From Cerioporus squamosus (lineage: Eukaryota; Basidiomycota; Agaricomycetes; Polyporales; Polyporaceae), in NCBI GenBank assembly GCA_022592435.1, contig JABYQS010000231.1:1-50005 (forward strand): a DNA stretch of 50,005 bases, given 5' to 3'. The notes below the pieces were generated by a model. The model worked only from the letters and a program-made list of their open reading frames with translations. It was not told the DNA's origin and searched no databases. Below, piece after piece: positions 1 through 10,771 of the stretch; the stretch's first letter is position 1; each line of letters starts with the position of its first letter. The translations under genes and the position numbers were made by a program.

Positions 1-1751
1 CCCGCGACAGTCCTGACCCATGGCAAGGCGGGTGCCGCTGAAATCATGGCGGACATTGACCGGAGGTAATTTCACTCTCAATCCTGTGCACGTGTGAATG
101 CTCATTGTTGATTATCATAGAACCGCGGCGGTTCCCAGCTTCCAGGCCTCCGAAGATTCCCAGAAGGCCGTGGTTTCAAGCAATGGACGGGCGACGATTC
201 TAAGGCCCTCATGAAGGTATGTTGTTCCTGCTCAGACTGGTCTTGTCATCTCGTGTGCTTACCTTGAACTTGAACGCACTTCAGGTCTATTTACCTGCCA
301 TTGCTGGGCATGTACTGCCCAGATGGTCCGGGCAATGGGCGCCTTTCTCGATATCTGCTACCTTGTTCGCCGTGACACCATTGATGAGGATATGCTCATT
401 GAGATCGAAGCGGCCATTGAACGCTTCCACGCCGAGCGCAGCTTCTTCGAGACAACAGGAGTCCGAGAATCCATCTCCCTCCCTCGTCAGCACGCCATCA
501 AACACTACATACGCATGATACGTCAGTTCGGATTGCCAAACGGACTCTGCTCTTCGATGATGGAGGCCAAGCACATCATTGCAGTCAAGAGACCCTACCG
601 CCGATCCAGCAAGAACAACGCGCTAGGACAAATTATCAAGACAAATGAGCGCCTTGACAAGCTCGCCGCATTCCAGGTGGAGCTCACTGCGCTCGGAATG
701 CTCGACGGCCCGTGTCCTCAGCTTCCTGAGTGGCTGCGTCGAGTGCAGCATGACAATTCAAATGGCCCAGACGAGTCCGACAGCAACAGCGACTCAGACC
801 ATGAATGGTCGCCAGTTTGGGATTCCCGTGCATCTGGTATGTTGTCACGCTACCAAGTCCATTCACCCGCTAACTTCACGTAATTGTATGTTAGCAGGTG
901 GCGAGAACCCTGGTCAGGAGAACGGCAATGCCAGAGCTGCACCTGAAGATGAGGACGATGACTCGGGTGCTGTGAATGATGTCGCCATTCTGGCTGATGT
1001 CGTCCTGGCCAGAACACCAAGTGTGTATGATTTGCGCTTGTATCTCTGTTCATTGACGCTCACTACTGCTTCATATGCAGTTCGTCGTCTCCCACGCAAT
1101 CTTGAAGATCTCGCGCGCAGCCTTGGTTACTCCGCACTCCCTTCCCTCATTCGCTTCTTCCTCTACGACCAACTATCCCCTGGCTCCGAGCAAACCGGCG
1201 AGCAAGCCGGTCTGAATGCCTGTCCTGTGTTCCATGGCCGTATCAAGGTTTTCCCCTCTGCTACTGCCTTCTTCCATGCCCCGAGTGACCCTGCCAGCAT
1301 CAGAGGAATGGGCAAGGAACGGATCCGAGCGACCCCATCGTGGCGCGGTGGTCGTGCTCGCCATGACTGTGTGTTTGTTCTCAAGGATGCAAGCTTGCCG
1401 GGTTTCCAAGGGCTTCATGTTGGGCGTGTTCAGTTATTCTTTTCATTCACCTTCCAGGAGGTGTTGTACGAATGTGCACTGGTTTCATGGTACTCCCCCA
1501 TCGATGATGAGCCTGACCCCGACACCAGGATGTGGGTGGTTGAGCCGGACACAGAGCTCTGTGGGTGGTGGCGGCAGCTTTGTTGTCAGGTGATCAGCCT
1601 GCAGTCAATTGTCCGTGCTGCACATCTGATTGGTGTCGCTGGGAAGGACTTCCTTCCCCTGGAGGTGAAGCCCGACACGAGCCTGGACATATTCCAGAGG
1701 TTCTATGTAAACAAGTTCGCAGATCATAACTCACACGAGATCGCCTTCTAG
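1..1751 (+). pseudogene. Plavaka (CACTA-like) transposase, 3' part, decayed
   Basis: This is the C-terminal part of a large Agaricomycete transposase of the Plavaka type, cut by the window edge. Likely exons are 1-65, 121-216, 285-836, 898-1020 and 1081-1751. Diagnostic stretches are GRGFKQWTGDDSKALMK, VYLPAIAGHV, GAFLDICYLVRR, SLPRQHAIKHY and NGLCSSMMEAKHI, then an acidic linker and a C-terminal domain ending in HSHEIAF. The element encoded its own excision and integration; this copy looks dead. The frame must shift near 143 (between AAVPSF and GLRRFPEG) and again near 317-322 (between AIAGHV and MVRAMGAF), each matching a one-base deletion. The last exon is still open. Assignment to Plavaka rests on remembered motifs, not on a search. 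Confidence 0.75.
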
Positions 1752-3898
1752 TCACTACCGTCCCACATGTATAGCCTCCCCATTTATTGCTAATCAAAAG
1801 TTATTAGTACTTGTCCTAGTCACATGTGGTAGTTGTTTATCGGCTTGAATGCTACACGACTCTGTAAGGACTCAGGGAGCCTTAAGTTCCATAAGTTGGC
1901 CATAAGCTAGTTGACCGTAAGTCCTAAGATTGCCTGTAAGACAAAAGTTGCCCTAAGATTTGTAAGTACATGTGCCATCAGCGATTCGAACACATCTCTA
2001 TAGACGGCAAGAGACGGTGACGGCGACTTACAGACGACTATAGAGGTTTGGAGAGAAGATTGATGATGGTATACGTATGTAGGGTTTTGTTGAATCCCTA
2101 TAGACCCCTGTAGGATCTTATCGTCAATGAATAAACCCGGTAGTATTCAACCAGTTCATCCCGTTGGCCCAAAGATCCCGGACTGGACTTGACAAGCAGG
2201 ACTTTCAACCTCATGACTGCACGACACGTCAACAGGACGTGTTCATTGATGCGTCTGTGCCTCCCAGGGTTGGGTTTCGAACATGAAGACGTCGACTTGA
2301 TATAAGTCGCTATCATGATCCATTGATCCTCCGCAATCTTTCCTCCGTCCACCACCATCCCCGAGTTCAACTTCCCACTGGCTTCCTCCGCACCGAGTCG
2401 ATGATGCCGACTCTGGCTAGCTCTTGCTCTGAGCCCACCGGCGAGTCCCTGCCACGGTTCAATGTCGTCACCGTTCCAAGACAGGTTGAAGTGCTATGCA
2501 CTTACAATCGGTTAGTACTCGAGTAGAATGACATCTGTGAGAAGGTGAGTACACGCGGCCTTGTGATCTGCTCAAGGTAAGTGCTCGTAAGTCGTGATGC
2601 GACGCAGGACTCAGATGCGGCGATGGTAAGAGTCCGGACATCGTAAGTACTGCATTGTCTTCTGCTGTGCCATCCACACCGCTAGTACATAAGACAGCGA
2701 GTGGGTGTGGGTCGAGGCATACTTACTAGCAGAGGAGTACTGAGTCTTGACTGGGCAATATGATTATGTAAGTGTAGTAGTACTAGTAATAGTCGCATTC
2801 AATATCAGTTATTGGTTCGGTTCATCTGTCCAATGGTTCGATTGCTTCATATTGGCCTGAGCGGCCAAGCTGAACCAGAGTTGAACCGGCCAATTTTAAC
2901 TGGGTCTAAAGACCCATGTCATGGTGCCCGCGTTTCTCTATAGCCGTCTATCGGGCTGTTCGCCAGAGTCTATAGGTGTCTACCACTGAGTGAGTGCCGC
3001 ACTATAGACCTCTATAGACCAATATGACCATCATAATAAGCCATCGCCCCTCGACAATTCAATAACGACTCGGTAGATCCATACAAAAGTCGATACACCC
3101 CTATCGACTAGTGTTCGATTCGCTGATGGCGATTTTGCTGATGATGTACTACTCTTTATCTATGCGCTTACATTGGCCTACATAGTGCTCTGTAATGTAC
3201 TGCAATTCGTCGTGCCTCAGCGGCCACTAATGGAGACAGTTTGCCCTGCTCATACTAAATTACTTGTACTTATATAGTTACGTAGATTTCTTGGTCGTTA
3301 CCTTGTGCTGCCTTCTAAGTACGTCCCTAGTAGATGGTCGCTTCTTCTGTGTTTTGAATTCAAGTTCGTACGATACTTACTTACAAGATGCTTGCCGTTG
3401 CGATTGCTGTTGCCGCAGCTGAGATGCCCACTACTCCAGTGCTCGGTCCCTACTTGTCCTACGTCTACATCGCATCTTGACATACAGTAGTACATACTAG
3501 CTGCACGCCTCTGCACGCAGTGCTTGGCTGTTTACCCGGTCATTTGTTGTGCCTGTGATGATTCCTCACGAAGATGTTCATGAAGGAAACTTCCGCGAAG
3601 GTTTGATGCTGGAGCATAGGCCGGCTTCCCACGCGAGATGATATGATCTATGAGTTCTGGCTGTGCCAGCCGCCACAAGTCTTGTTCACCGTCGTCGACG
3701 TCGTCGGCGTGCATTGGCCCATTGTTGCCATCGTACTCCTCGTTATTGTTCACGACACGCTTCGTCGCTGCCTAGCTCGACGCGGGAGGCTGACACTCAT
3801 CTTCCCCTCCCTCATCTCTCTGTGTGGTTCGCCACGCCACTCGGTGACCCTTCGCTTGCTGCGTCGCACCTCCACCACCACGAAATAGCCTTTCCAAC
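1752..3898. repeat. Gene-free stretch with a CTATAG cluster, possible transposon subterminal region
   Basis: No credible gene is seen in these 2.1 kb. The hexamer CTATAG, usually followed by ACC or AGG, occurs at 1998, 2038, 2098, 2938, 2970, 3002 and 3012. Between about 1880 and 2000, and again at 2575-2650, variants of CGTAAGT and CTAAGAT recur on the same strand. CACTA-type elements often carry short subterminal repeats beside the transposase gene, so this may be the 3' arm of the Plavaka element. I could not fix a terminal CACTA/TAGTG end or a target duplication. The last few hundred bases before 3899 also serve as the promoter of the ELL-like gene. Confidence 0.4.
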
Positions 3899-6534
3899 AT
3901 GCCTCTCCCGGCGAACAGCACGCTCTCTCTGATGGGCCTTCCAGCTGAGGGAGATGCCTTGTACTCGCGACCAAAACACGCGATGATTGTCCGCATGTCT
4001 GCGGAGACCTTCGACGCCTTGGACCAGCTGGCCGATTCCAAGAAGCTTGAAGTGCAGTTCGGAGACACCCCGGTACGTATCCTTTGTGCATCCACGTTTA
4101 GTCAAGGGTTCTTATGTGCGTAAAGGGATTCACCATCGGGGACACCTTCTTTCCTGTCAAACCGAGTTCCGAGAACGCCCAGAACCACGAGCTCTACCTC
4201 CGCCTGCCAAACATTCCGAAGGGCAAGGGGCTGGCGCCGCTCAAGCTGCACGCGAATGTGATGCAGAAGCTCATGGTGGAGAGGCGATTCGACGAAAAGG
4301 TCCATGAGACGGTACGTGATCGCACGCTAGAGGCGGAGAAGGAGCGTAAAGAGCGCAAGACCGTCTACCTCGACAAACCACCCGACCTCAGCTACTCGGG
4401 CTCGAAAGGCAAGAAGAAGGACGCTTCTGCACGTCGGCCGGCTGTCACGTCGTCGAGCTACGCGTCGTCCTCGAGGCCTTCTGCTCTCCCCACACCAAGT
4501 CATCCCTCTTCGTCTAGGGCATCACCACTCCCCACTTCCAGCCATACAACGGCACCTTCCAGCAGGTCGATCCCTTCCGGTGCAGACCATGCGTCTTCGT
4601 CCAAGATGTCGCCACTGCCACCCTCACGTTCTCACACCAACGGCACTTCCAGCGACTCGGGAACCAGAGCACGGCTCATCCACTGTCTTGCCCTAAAGCA
4701 CCGTACCACGGACGCCGTCATCGCCTTGTGCGTTGGGAAGGATCCAACGCCGCGGACGAAGAACGAGCTCGTTTCTCTCCTTCAATCGGTGAGTGGTCTC
4801 ATCATCGGTTCCTCGTTCATGGCTATATGCGCGAAATAGGTCGGGGAACGAGTCCCTGTGGCGAGAAACAGCGGTCCGGATGCCCCACAGCGATGGCAAC
4901 TCAAGCTCGACTCGTGGCGCGAGGTGCGGCCATACGAATGGCCCAATCTCACCGACGAGGAGCGGACCCAATTAGCCCGACAAGCTCGCCAAGCTTACCA
5001 AGACCTACGCATACCGACATCGGATCCTGTATGGGACAGCGCGCGCTTCCGCTCCTCCGATGAACCAGCGTCTGGGTTGTCAAGCAAGTCCACAGCTAGC
5101 ACGCGCGCGCCTCCGGAGAAGAACGGAGTGGTCATGACGAAGAACACAACGAAGAAGTCCAAGACTGCGGACCGCAAGAAGATGTCGGACATCATGATAC
5201 CTGCCAAGGATGAGAGCAGCAAAGGGAAGGCTCGCGACATGGACGAGAGCAGCGCAGCAGGGACTCCTACGACCGCCTCAAGGCCCCCTGTACGCCGACA
5301 GCCTGGCTCAGGGTACAAGGCGAAGAACTCAGTCACTCCGCCGATCGTTGACGTCCGGGGGAACTCCCCACTTCCTCCGATACCGAAGAAATCGGGGCCT
5401 GTAGACGCACGGGAGAGCAAACGCGAGCCTCCTGCACCTTCTGGATCTGCGAAGCCGCAACCACCGATCCCTCCTCCGCAGACTCACGAATCGCGATCGA
5501 ATGCGGGCGCGGCTGCGTCTGCCTCGATGCGCAAGAAGCTCAAGGATGGTCAGTCTACTTCCAGTCATCGTTCGGACGATCGACGCGAAGACAGACGAGA
5601 CGAGCGAGCGAGCGAACGCCCACGCGAACAGGAGGAGAAACCTCGGGCAGTGAAGGCTGCCGCAGCCTCTCCCCTTCCGCCACCCTTGCCTTCGTTCAAG
5701 CGGAAAAAGCCACCGCAGGACGGCAACGAATCCGAGTTCTCCGAGCGAGAGGTGCCGCTACGCGCCAGCACTTCGAAGAAACGCAAGCTCGAGGAGTCGC
5801 AACCTAGTCCGGCTGAGAAGTCGCGTGGGCGGGACCTATCCCTTCCCAAGAAACCCGTGGTACGCGAACCTTCGCCATTGGCACCTCCACGCACGAAGGT
5901 CAAGCAGGAGGCTTCTCCGCTGTCCTTGGCTTTCTCACCCCCACATGTCCGGGCCTCGTTGCCACCCAAGCCTCCTACCGCAGATAGACCACACCCCGCT
6001 TCCTCTTCTTCCTCGCCCAGCGTTAAGGGCACCAAAGCTTCGCAGCTGTCACGCTCATCGAGCAACAAGCCTCACCGGAAGTCCCCTATCTACACCTCGT
6101 CTGAAGACGAATCGGAGCGTAGCGTCGCTCCCTCGCGGTCCCGCGCGACCCAGCGGGCTCATTCTCCATCCGTGGAGCCTCCCGCGAAGCGGTTCAAGGC
6201 GACGCACACGCCCCGCTTCAAGCCGGGCCGGCCGCTCCCCGCAGACAGTGCTGGGCTACGCAAGTACTACCATACGTGCTGGCGGGTCTGGCACGACCTG
6301 TACGAGGACCACGACCAGCGGCGGAAGCGCATCGAGCGCATGCTGAAAGGCAGCGACGATCGTGCGGAGGCGACGGATGATGACATGGACGTCGACGAGC
6401 TTTCGCCGGACGTCGTCCTCGGGTTCATGGAGGACCTGACGGCGGTGACGAACGAGCTGCACAAGGTGCGCAAGGCGTATGAGCAGCTTGGAGGCAAGAG
6501 CGATGCTCTGGGCGAGCTCGTGGATGTGTGCTAG
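3899..6534 (+). CDS. RNA polymerase II elongation factor ELL-like protein
   Basis: Three exons, 3899-4072, 4126-4788 and 4840-6534, give 843 residues. Both introns are short (53 and 51 bp), in phase 0, with GT-AG ends. The N-terminal region (about residues 1-115) has the ELL fold pattern with ELYLRLPNIP and a following segment rich in charged residues. Residues about 230-310 match the ELL winged-helix region: RLIHCLALKHRTTDAVIALC, then LKLDSWREVRPYEWPNLT and EERTQLARQARQAY. The middle (about 320-730) is low-complexity, rich in Pro, Ser, Lys and Arg, and presumably disordered. The C-terminus (about 735-830) is a charged helical region like the occludin/ELL C-terminal domain. ELL proteins act in the nucleus and suppress pausing of RNA polymerase II. 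The gene is convergent with the F-box gene at 6645, with only 110 bp between stop codons. Confidence 0.8.
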
Positions 6535-6644
6535 ATGTGTGCTCTGCTCGACATGGTCGTCGTGTACTTGTATATAGATGCGTATTCTGGATGGACGGAC
6601 ACTCGGACGTGATTGAATACATGAAGCCCGCGCTTGGCTGGTCT

Positions 6645-7802
6645 TTAAGACAGTGAGGCAGATGGTCCGATTGTGGGACATGGAAGAGCGACCAACAGGT
6701 TCGGCCTCTGAACCGCAGACCTACACAACCCCTCGTATGCTTCTCTGTCGTCTTCGCGTCTTTCTGAACGAGGGTTCGTGGCATGTGACTGTACGAAAGC
6801 TTTCAGCTTTCCAGCAAACTTGGTGAGGTGTCAGTTGAGGTTTGTGCTTGTATGCAGACTGCAGCGAACCTCCAGACGCTCCCGCACTACGGCGACTCTT
6901 TCTCGCACGAAATCTCGTTTGGCGGCCTGGCCGTGGAGGGTTCCCCACGCATTCCTGAATGCACGCACTTCCGGCATGTGGTACAGGTTTTCTGTAATGA
7001 TACTACTACCAGCCCCCCCAGACCAACTGCCCTGACAGTTAGCACCTGGCTTGCACGGGGGTGCCCGAAGCGTGACGTACCTCCATTCGCCCACCTCGGT
7101 GGTGAGGAACTTCTTGTCAAGGAACTCTGGAAACTCGTCGCGGACCTTCTCGGTGATCTTGAAGGCGGCCCAATCATGAGGAACAATCCTGTCATTGGAG
7201 ACAAAATTCAGTTCCCGGCAAAAATGGGTCGTCCAGAGGCGCACATCTCTTTCCTGCATGCGGAGCAATAGCGTACGGCGAGTCTCCAGAATGTCTTGTC
7301 GATGTGCTGCGTGCTCAGACTTCTGTAGCACCCCTGTGATCGTGAAGAAGGCAGGAACGTCAGTGGCCCACTGTGGCGGGAAACTCGGAGCGCAACACGC
7401 ACATCGCATCTTTTCTCGAAGATGAAGAACGCGTACGCCGGTTCGCTGAGGTATAACGGTGGCTCTGGGAGCCCCACGACGTTACACCTCGCTCGTTTCC
7501 ATATGATGGAGGAGTGGCGTTTCATGAAGCATTGACGGAGAGCCTTGCATGTACGCGCAAGCGTCAAGAGGTCCTTGGGCTGGAGGTACCCAGCAATCTG
7601 CGACCCATGATGTCAAGCACGGGGAGGACGGATGAAGTCGAGGACTACTCACCTCACAGAACAACTCGACCGGCAGCTTGAGCAGTCTCGCCACAGTTCT
7701 TGTCTTCTGCTTCACAGCAGACTGAGGGAGTTGATCAAGATGGGATTTGTCAGACGCGGTGCTAGCTTGACTTGTGACTGGTCAGACCTTACGACGAGCC
7801 AT
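6645..7802 (-). CDS. Short F-box family protein (copy A), truncated but open
   Basis: Exons on the minus strand are 7788-7802, 7653-7721, 7403-7579, 7245-7333, 7081-7188, 6870-7005 and 6645-6818, giving 255 residues with no internal stop. Residues about 17-60 form an F-box (KLPVELFCE, then PKDLLTLARTCKAL), followed by the family signature PPLYLSEPAYAFFIF and the Cys-rich GCYRSLS...RYCSACRKEM. Intron positions match copies B, D and F through their sixth exon, which is the best support for the model. F-box proteins bind Skp1 in SCF ubiquitin ligases. Everything after that exon (helical region and zinc modules) is missing; the frame instead runs into the 3' flank of the ELL-like gene and stops at 6645. 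The acceptor of the exon ending at 7005 could also lie 3 bases further on. It may be a functional short form or a pseudogene. Confidence 0.5.
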
Positions 7803-8685
7803 GGTTGTGCTACAGCGAATGGGTCAAGGGAGGTACCTCAGAAGTAGTACGCTTGAATCAACTGCACTGAACGTAGCGGGAAGAGAGGAGCATAGCGACA
7901 TAAATCCAGGGGAGATGGCATTAAATGGAGAAGTACTCGTTGTTGTCAGCTTGTGGGCGTACTGGCGCTCTTGCTTCTCCTGGCATACTGTGGCGTGGTG
8001 CTGCACTGGACAGGAATTTTGGATAACAAGGCATCTTCAGCCACATTGGGACTAGTGATTCAAGAGCATTACAGCCTAGCCGCATGTGAGCGTCGGAATA
8101 TTGCCTGTACGGAAGGAAATAGTGAGCAGAAACAAGGCTAGTACTGCTCGTGTGTGCGATGCGCATACCCAGGCATCGAAAGTTGCATTATCGTCGCCAA
8201 TTTTAGGCGGAGGGCATTTGAATTATGTCGCGCCTGGGTCCGGGACACTGTAAAGCTAGTATCGGCATCTTGAGTTAGAATCTAAGATGTTCTCCTGGTC
8301 CCTGACTGAGGTTACTTAGTCCGCAACCATACGAGTCGGACAAGTATGAGCACACTCACTAGAGTTCAGGGGAGGAGGGTCGGCATAGGAAGAAGTACTG
8401 ACTATGAAGCTGGACTTCAAAGGTGGGATTCCGACGGTGTCTGGGCTCGGACGCTGCGGCGTACTCGACGGTCGACAACTCGGCGACGACCGGACACCCC
8501 CAGTACGGTTACTACGGCCCTGGTATGAGCGCCAGCGATCTTGTTACCCACCTCTTCCTCCTCCTCCGGAAGACGTCCTTGGACGACGGTGCACGAACAA
8601 GTTTGGCGAGGCCCACGGATCTACCAGCCTGAACAATCTTCCCCTACCCTAGAGACATCCGACAAGTACGTTCGTATGGTTCTGA
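7803..8685. other. Intergenic stretch, nothing recognised
   Basis: This lies between the start of F-box copy A and the stop of the NmrA-like gene, both on the minus strand. Open frames here are short (up to 93 codons), lack family motifs and do not join through plausible introns. It presumably holds the promoter of copy A and the 3' flank of the NmrA-like gene. No repeat, tRNA or transposon end was seen. Confidence 0.4.
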
Positions 8686-9878
8686 TCACAAGCCGCGCAG
8701 GAAATCTTCGACATTCTTCCACTTCCACAAGCCCTGGCCGGGATTAACGAGCTCATTGGAGTTCGAATCTGACCAGTCGACCTTGCCCTCGCCGATGAGT
8801 ACTCTGCAAAAACCATAGCAGGTACAGTCAGCTCATATGCGTCTATGACCGTCATTATGGCTCAGTCTGGCTCGTTCCACTCACCGAACGAAGTCCATGA
8901 TAAAGTTGCTCGGGTTTGCCTTCAAGTTCTTCTTGTACTCGTCGAGGTCGTAGCTCTTGATCTCGCCCTTGGGCACGCCCTTGACGCGCGCGACGGCATC
9001 GCGGATGTCCTCGTAGCTCACGTTTTGGCCGGAAATGCGCACATGGTTCGGGACAGTCGCCGCGGTGGCGGGATCAAGCGAGAGGATGGCGAGCCGCGCG
9101 ACAGAGCGAGCGATGTCGTCCTCATGGGTCACCGCGATGCGGAGGCTGGCTGGGCCGAGCGGAGAGTAAACGTTTCTCTCGATGTCGATACCCACTGTGA
9201 CGTGAAGCACAACATGTTAGAGGATCTGCGAGTAAGGTGTGCAGGCGATAGAGAAAGCGTACGAGCGGGGAGGAAGAACCATCGGGCGAAATTGCCGGTG
9301 TAGACTGAATTAATCTTCGTCTGCGTTCCTTGCAATGCGGCCTGAGTGTTCGCGAGGATGACACGCTTCCGTCCCCACTCAGAGTGTTCGTAGCCTTCGA
9401 AATCGTTCTGACGCCAGTCGCTGTATCGCGTTCGATGAGCACTGGAGAGCGTGAAATACCGCAGCCGTGCATGAGGTACTTACTCTCCAAATTCACTCAG
9501 GAAGTAAACCTTCGGGTTGGCACGCACGACAGCGTCCAACAACTGCTTCTTTGCCTCCTCCGGGATGAATGTAGGGAGGGCGTTGACGACCACGTCGACG
9601 CCGGAGAGCACGTCGTCAAAGGAGTCGCTGGTCTTATAGAGTTTTCCGCCGAGGTTCGCGAGTTGTTGGGCTTTGGGGGAGCTCGGGTTCCGAGTAGTAA
9701 TGCGAACGACGGGGAACTGCTTGCGGTACTCGGTGAGGAAGATGAGGCTGATGCGGAAACCTGGAAGGAGGCAGTCAATGCCTGTATGTCCTATATTGAG
9801 GGATGAGTGGCGCTTGCCTATGTCCCCGGTGCCGCCGAGGATGGCGACGGTTCCCGTAACGTTGTTGGAGGAGGACAT
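8686..9878 (-). CDS. NmrA-like NAD(P)-binding family protein
   Basis: Exons are 9818-9878, 9484-9760, 9263-9420, 8885-9194 and 8686-8803, giving 307 residues. The N-terminus TVAILGGTGDIG carries the G-x2-G-x2-G dinucleotide-binding loop of a Rossmann fold, followed by the VVRITTR strand, VDVVVNALPTF, and the SEFG motif seen in NmrA/isoflavone-reductase-like atypical short-chain dehydrogenases. Later blocks YTGNFARWFF and AVTHEDDIARSVARL also fit that family. Members either reduce small molecules or sense NAD(P) redox state in the cytosol; the substrate cannot be read from the sequence. The first intron (9761-9817) has GC-AG ends. Reading through it is in frame, but would insert 19 residues into the Rossmann fold just after the glycine motif, so splicing is preferred. 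The C-terminus ends in KWKNVEDFLRGL. Confidence 0.85.
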
Positions 9879-10771
9879 AGCAGTGGAACTATTGTGAGTT
9901 GGCCGAAGAGGCTCAAGTTGCACCTTGGAGATGTTGAGGCCTGGGTACAAAGTACTTGACTTTATACCCCAGCGACTGTCTCTCGCTTGCTTCGGGTGCA
10001 TCTTGCTAGCCGCAACTGCCCGTCCTGCACAGAGCAAGTTCCAAACGTGGTTGCAAGGTTCTGTCTCGCTGACAGAGCAACTGCTGGCGCCTACCATTAT
10101 GACGAAGCCAAGGACGTTGCACCATGTTGCATCTCCCAACTTCGACTTACAGTCATCAACCGATGTTCGGGACACTCTGATTTCCCGGGGCGGTCGGCCA
10201 TTCATGCTTTCTGGTTTGGTATTAAGAGTACATAACGGTTAGCATGGTACGCGGTTCTGAACACACAGGAGACTCACCCTCGGCGCTCGTCTTAAGCGTC
10301 ATGCGTAGTGGCGGTATTGCCTCCACCAAGAGGAACCAAATGTTCAGAGGGACGCGTATCCCGCAGGCATAGTGTGCGGTATGCTATGGGAAGCAAGGAG
10401 GTGGTCTCAGGCATATAGCGTTGCAGTGGTAATCAAGTCGGCCAAGGTTCGGCCAAGGTTCGGGCATGGTTAGCGGGTGGGGCTCCGGCAGCCTAGGAAC
10501 ATTTGTCAGCACTCGTTCAAGTTATGCGACATATCAAACACTTCAGAGAGTACTTGCTATGGATCGTGGGCGAGTGTCGAAATGTTGAAAGACGGCTAAA
10601 GACGGTGAAGCTGCGAATGCGAGACGGTACCAATGCAAACCAATTAGGCCAAGTCCGGACGTGAGCGTGGCAGAGCTCTTCTGCAACCGCCCCGTCCGCA
10701 TAAAACGTCAAAGCGCTTTTGGCAAATTGATGTGTAGTTCGTCCTTACATGTAGCAGGACGAAAAGATAGA
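9879..10771. other. Intergenic stretch, nothing recognised
   Basis: This lies between the start of the NmrA-like gene and the stop of F-box copy B. It should contain the NmrA-like promoter at its left end. The only structure seen is a head-to-tail duplicate of an 11-base unit, GCCAAGGTTCG, near 10440-10461. Open frames are short and carry no recognised motif. Confidence 0.4.

Noticed and set aside
5565..6068. 167-codon open frame on the minus strand
   Set aside because: Shadow of the low-complexity part of the ELL-like gene.
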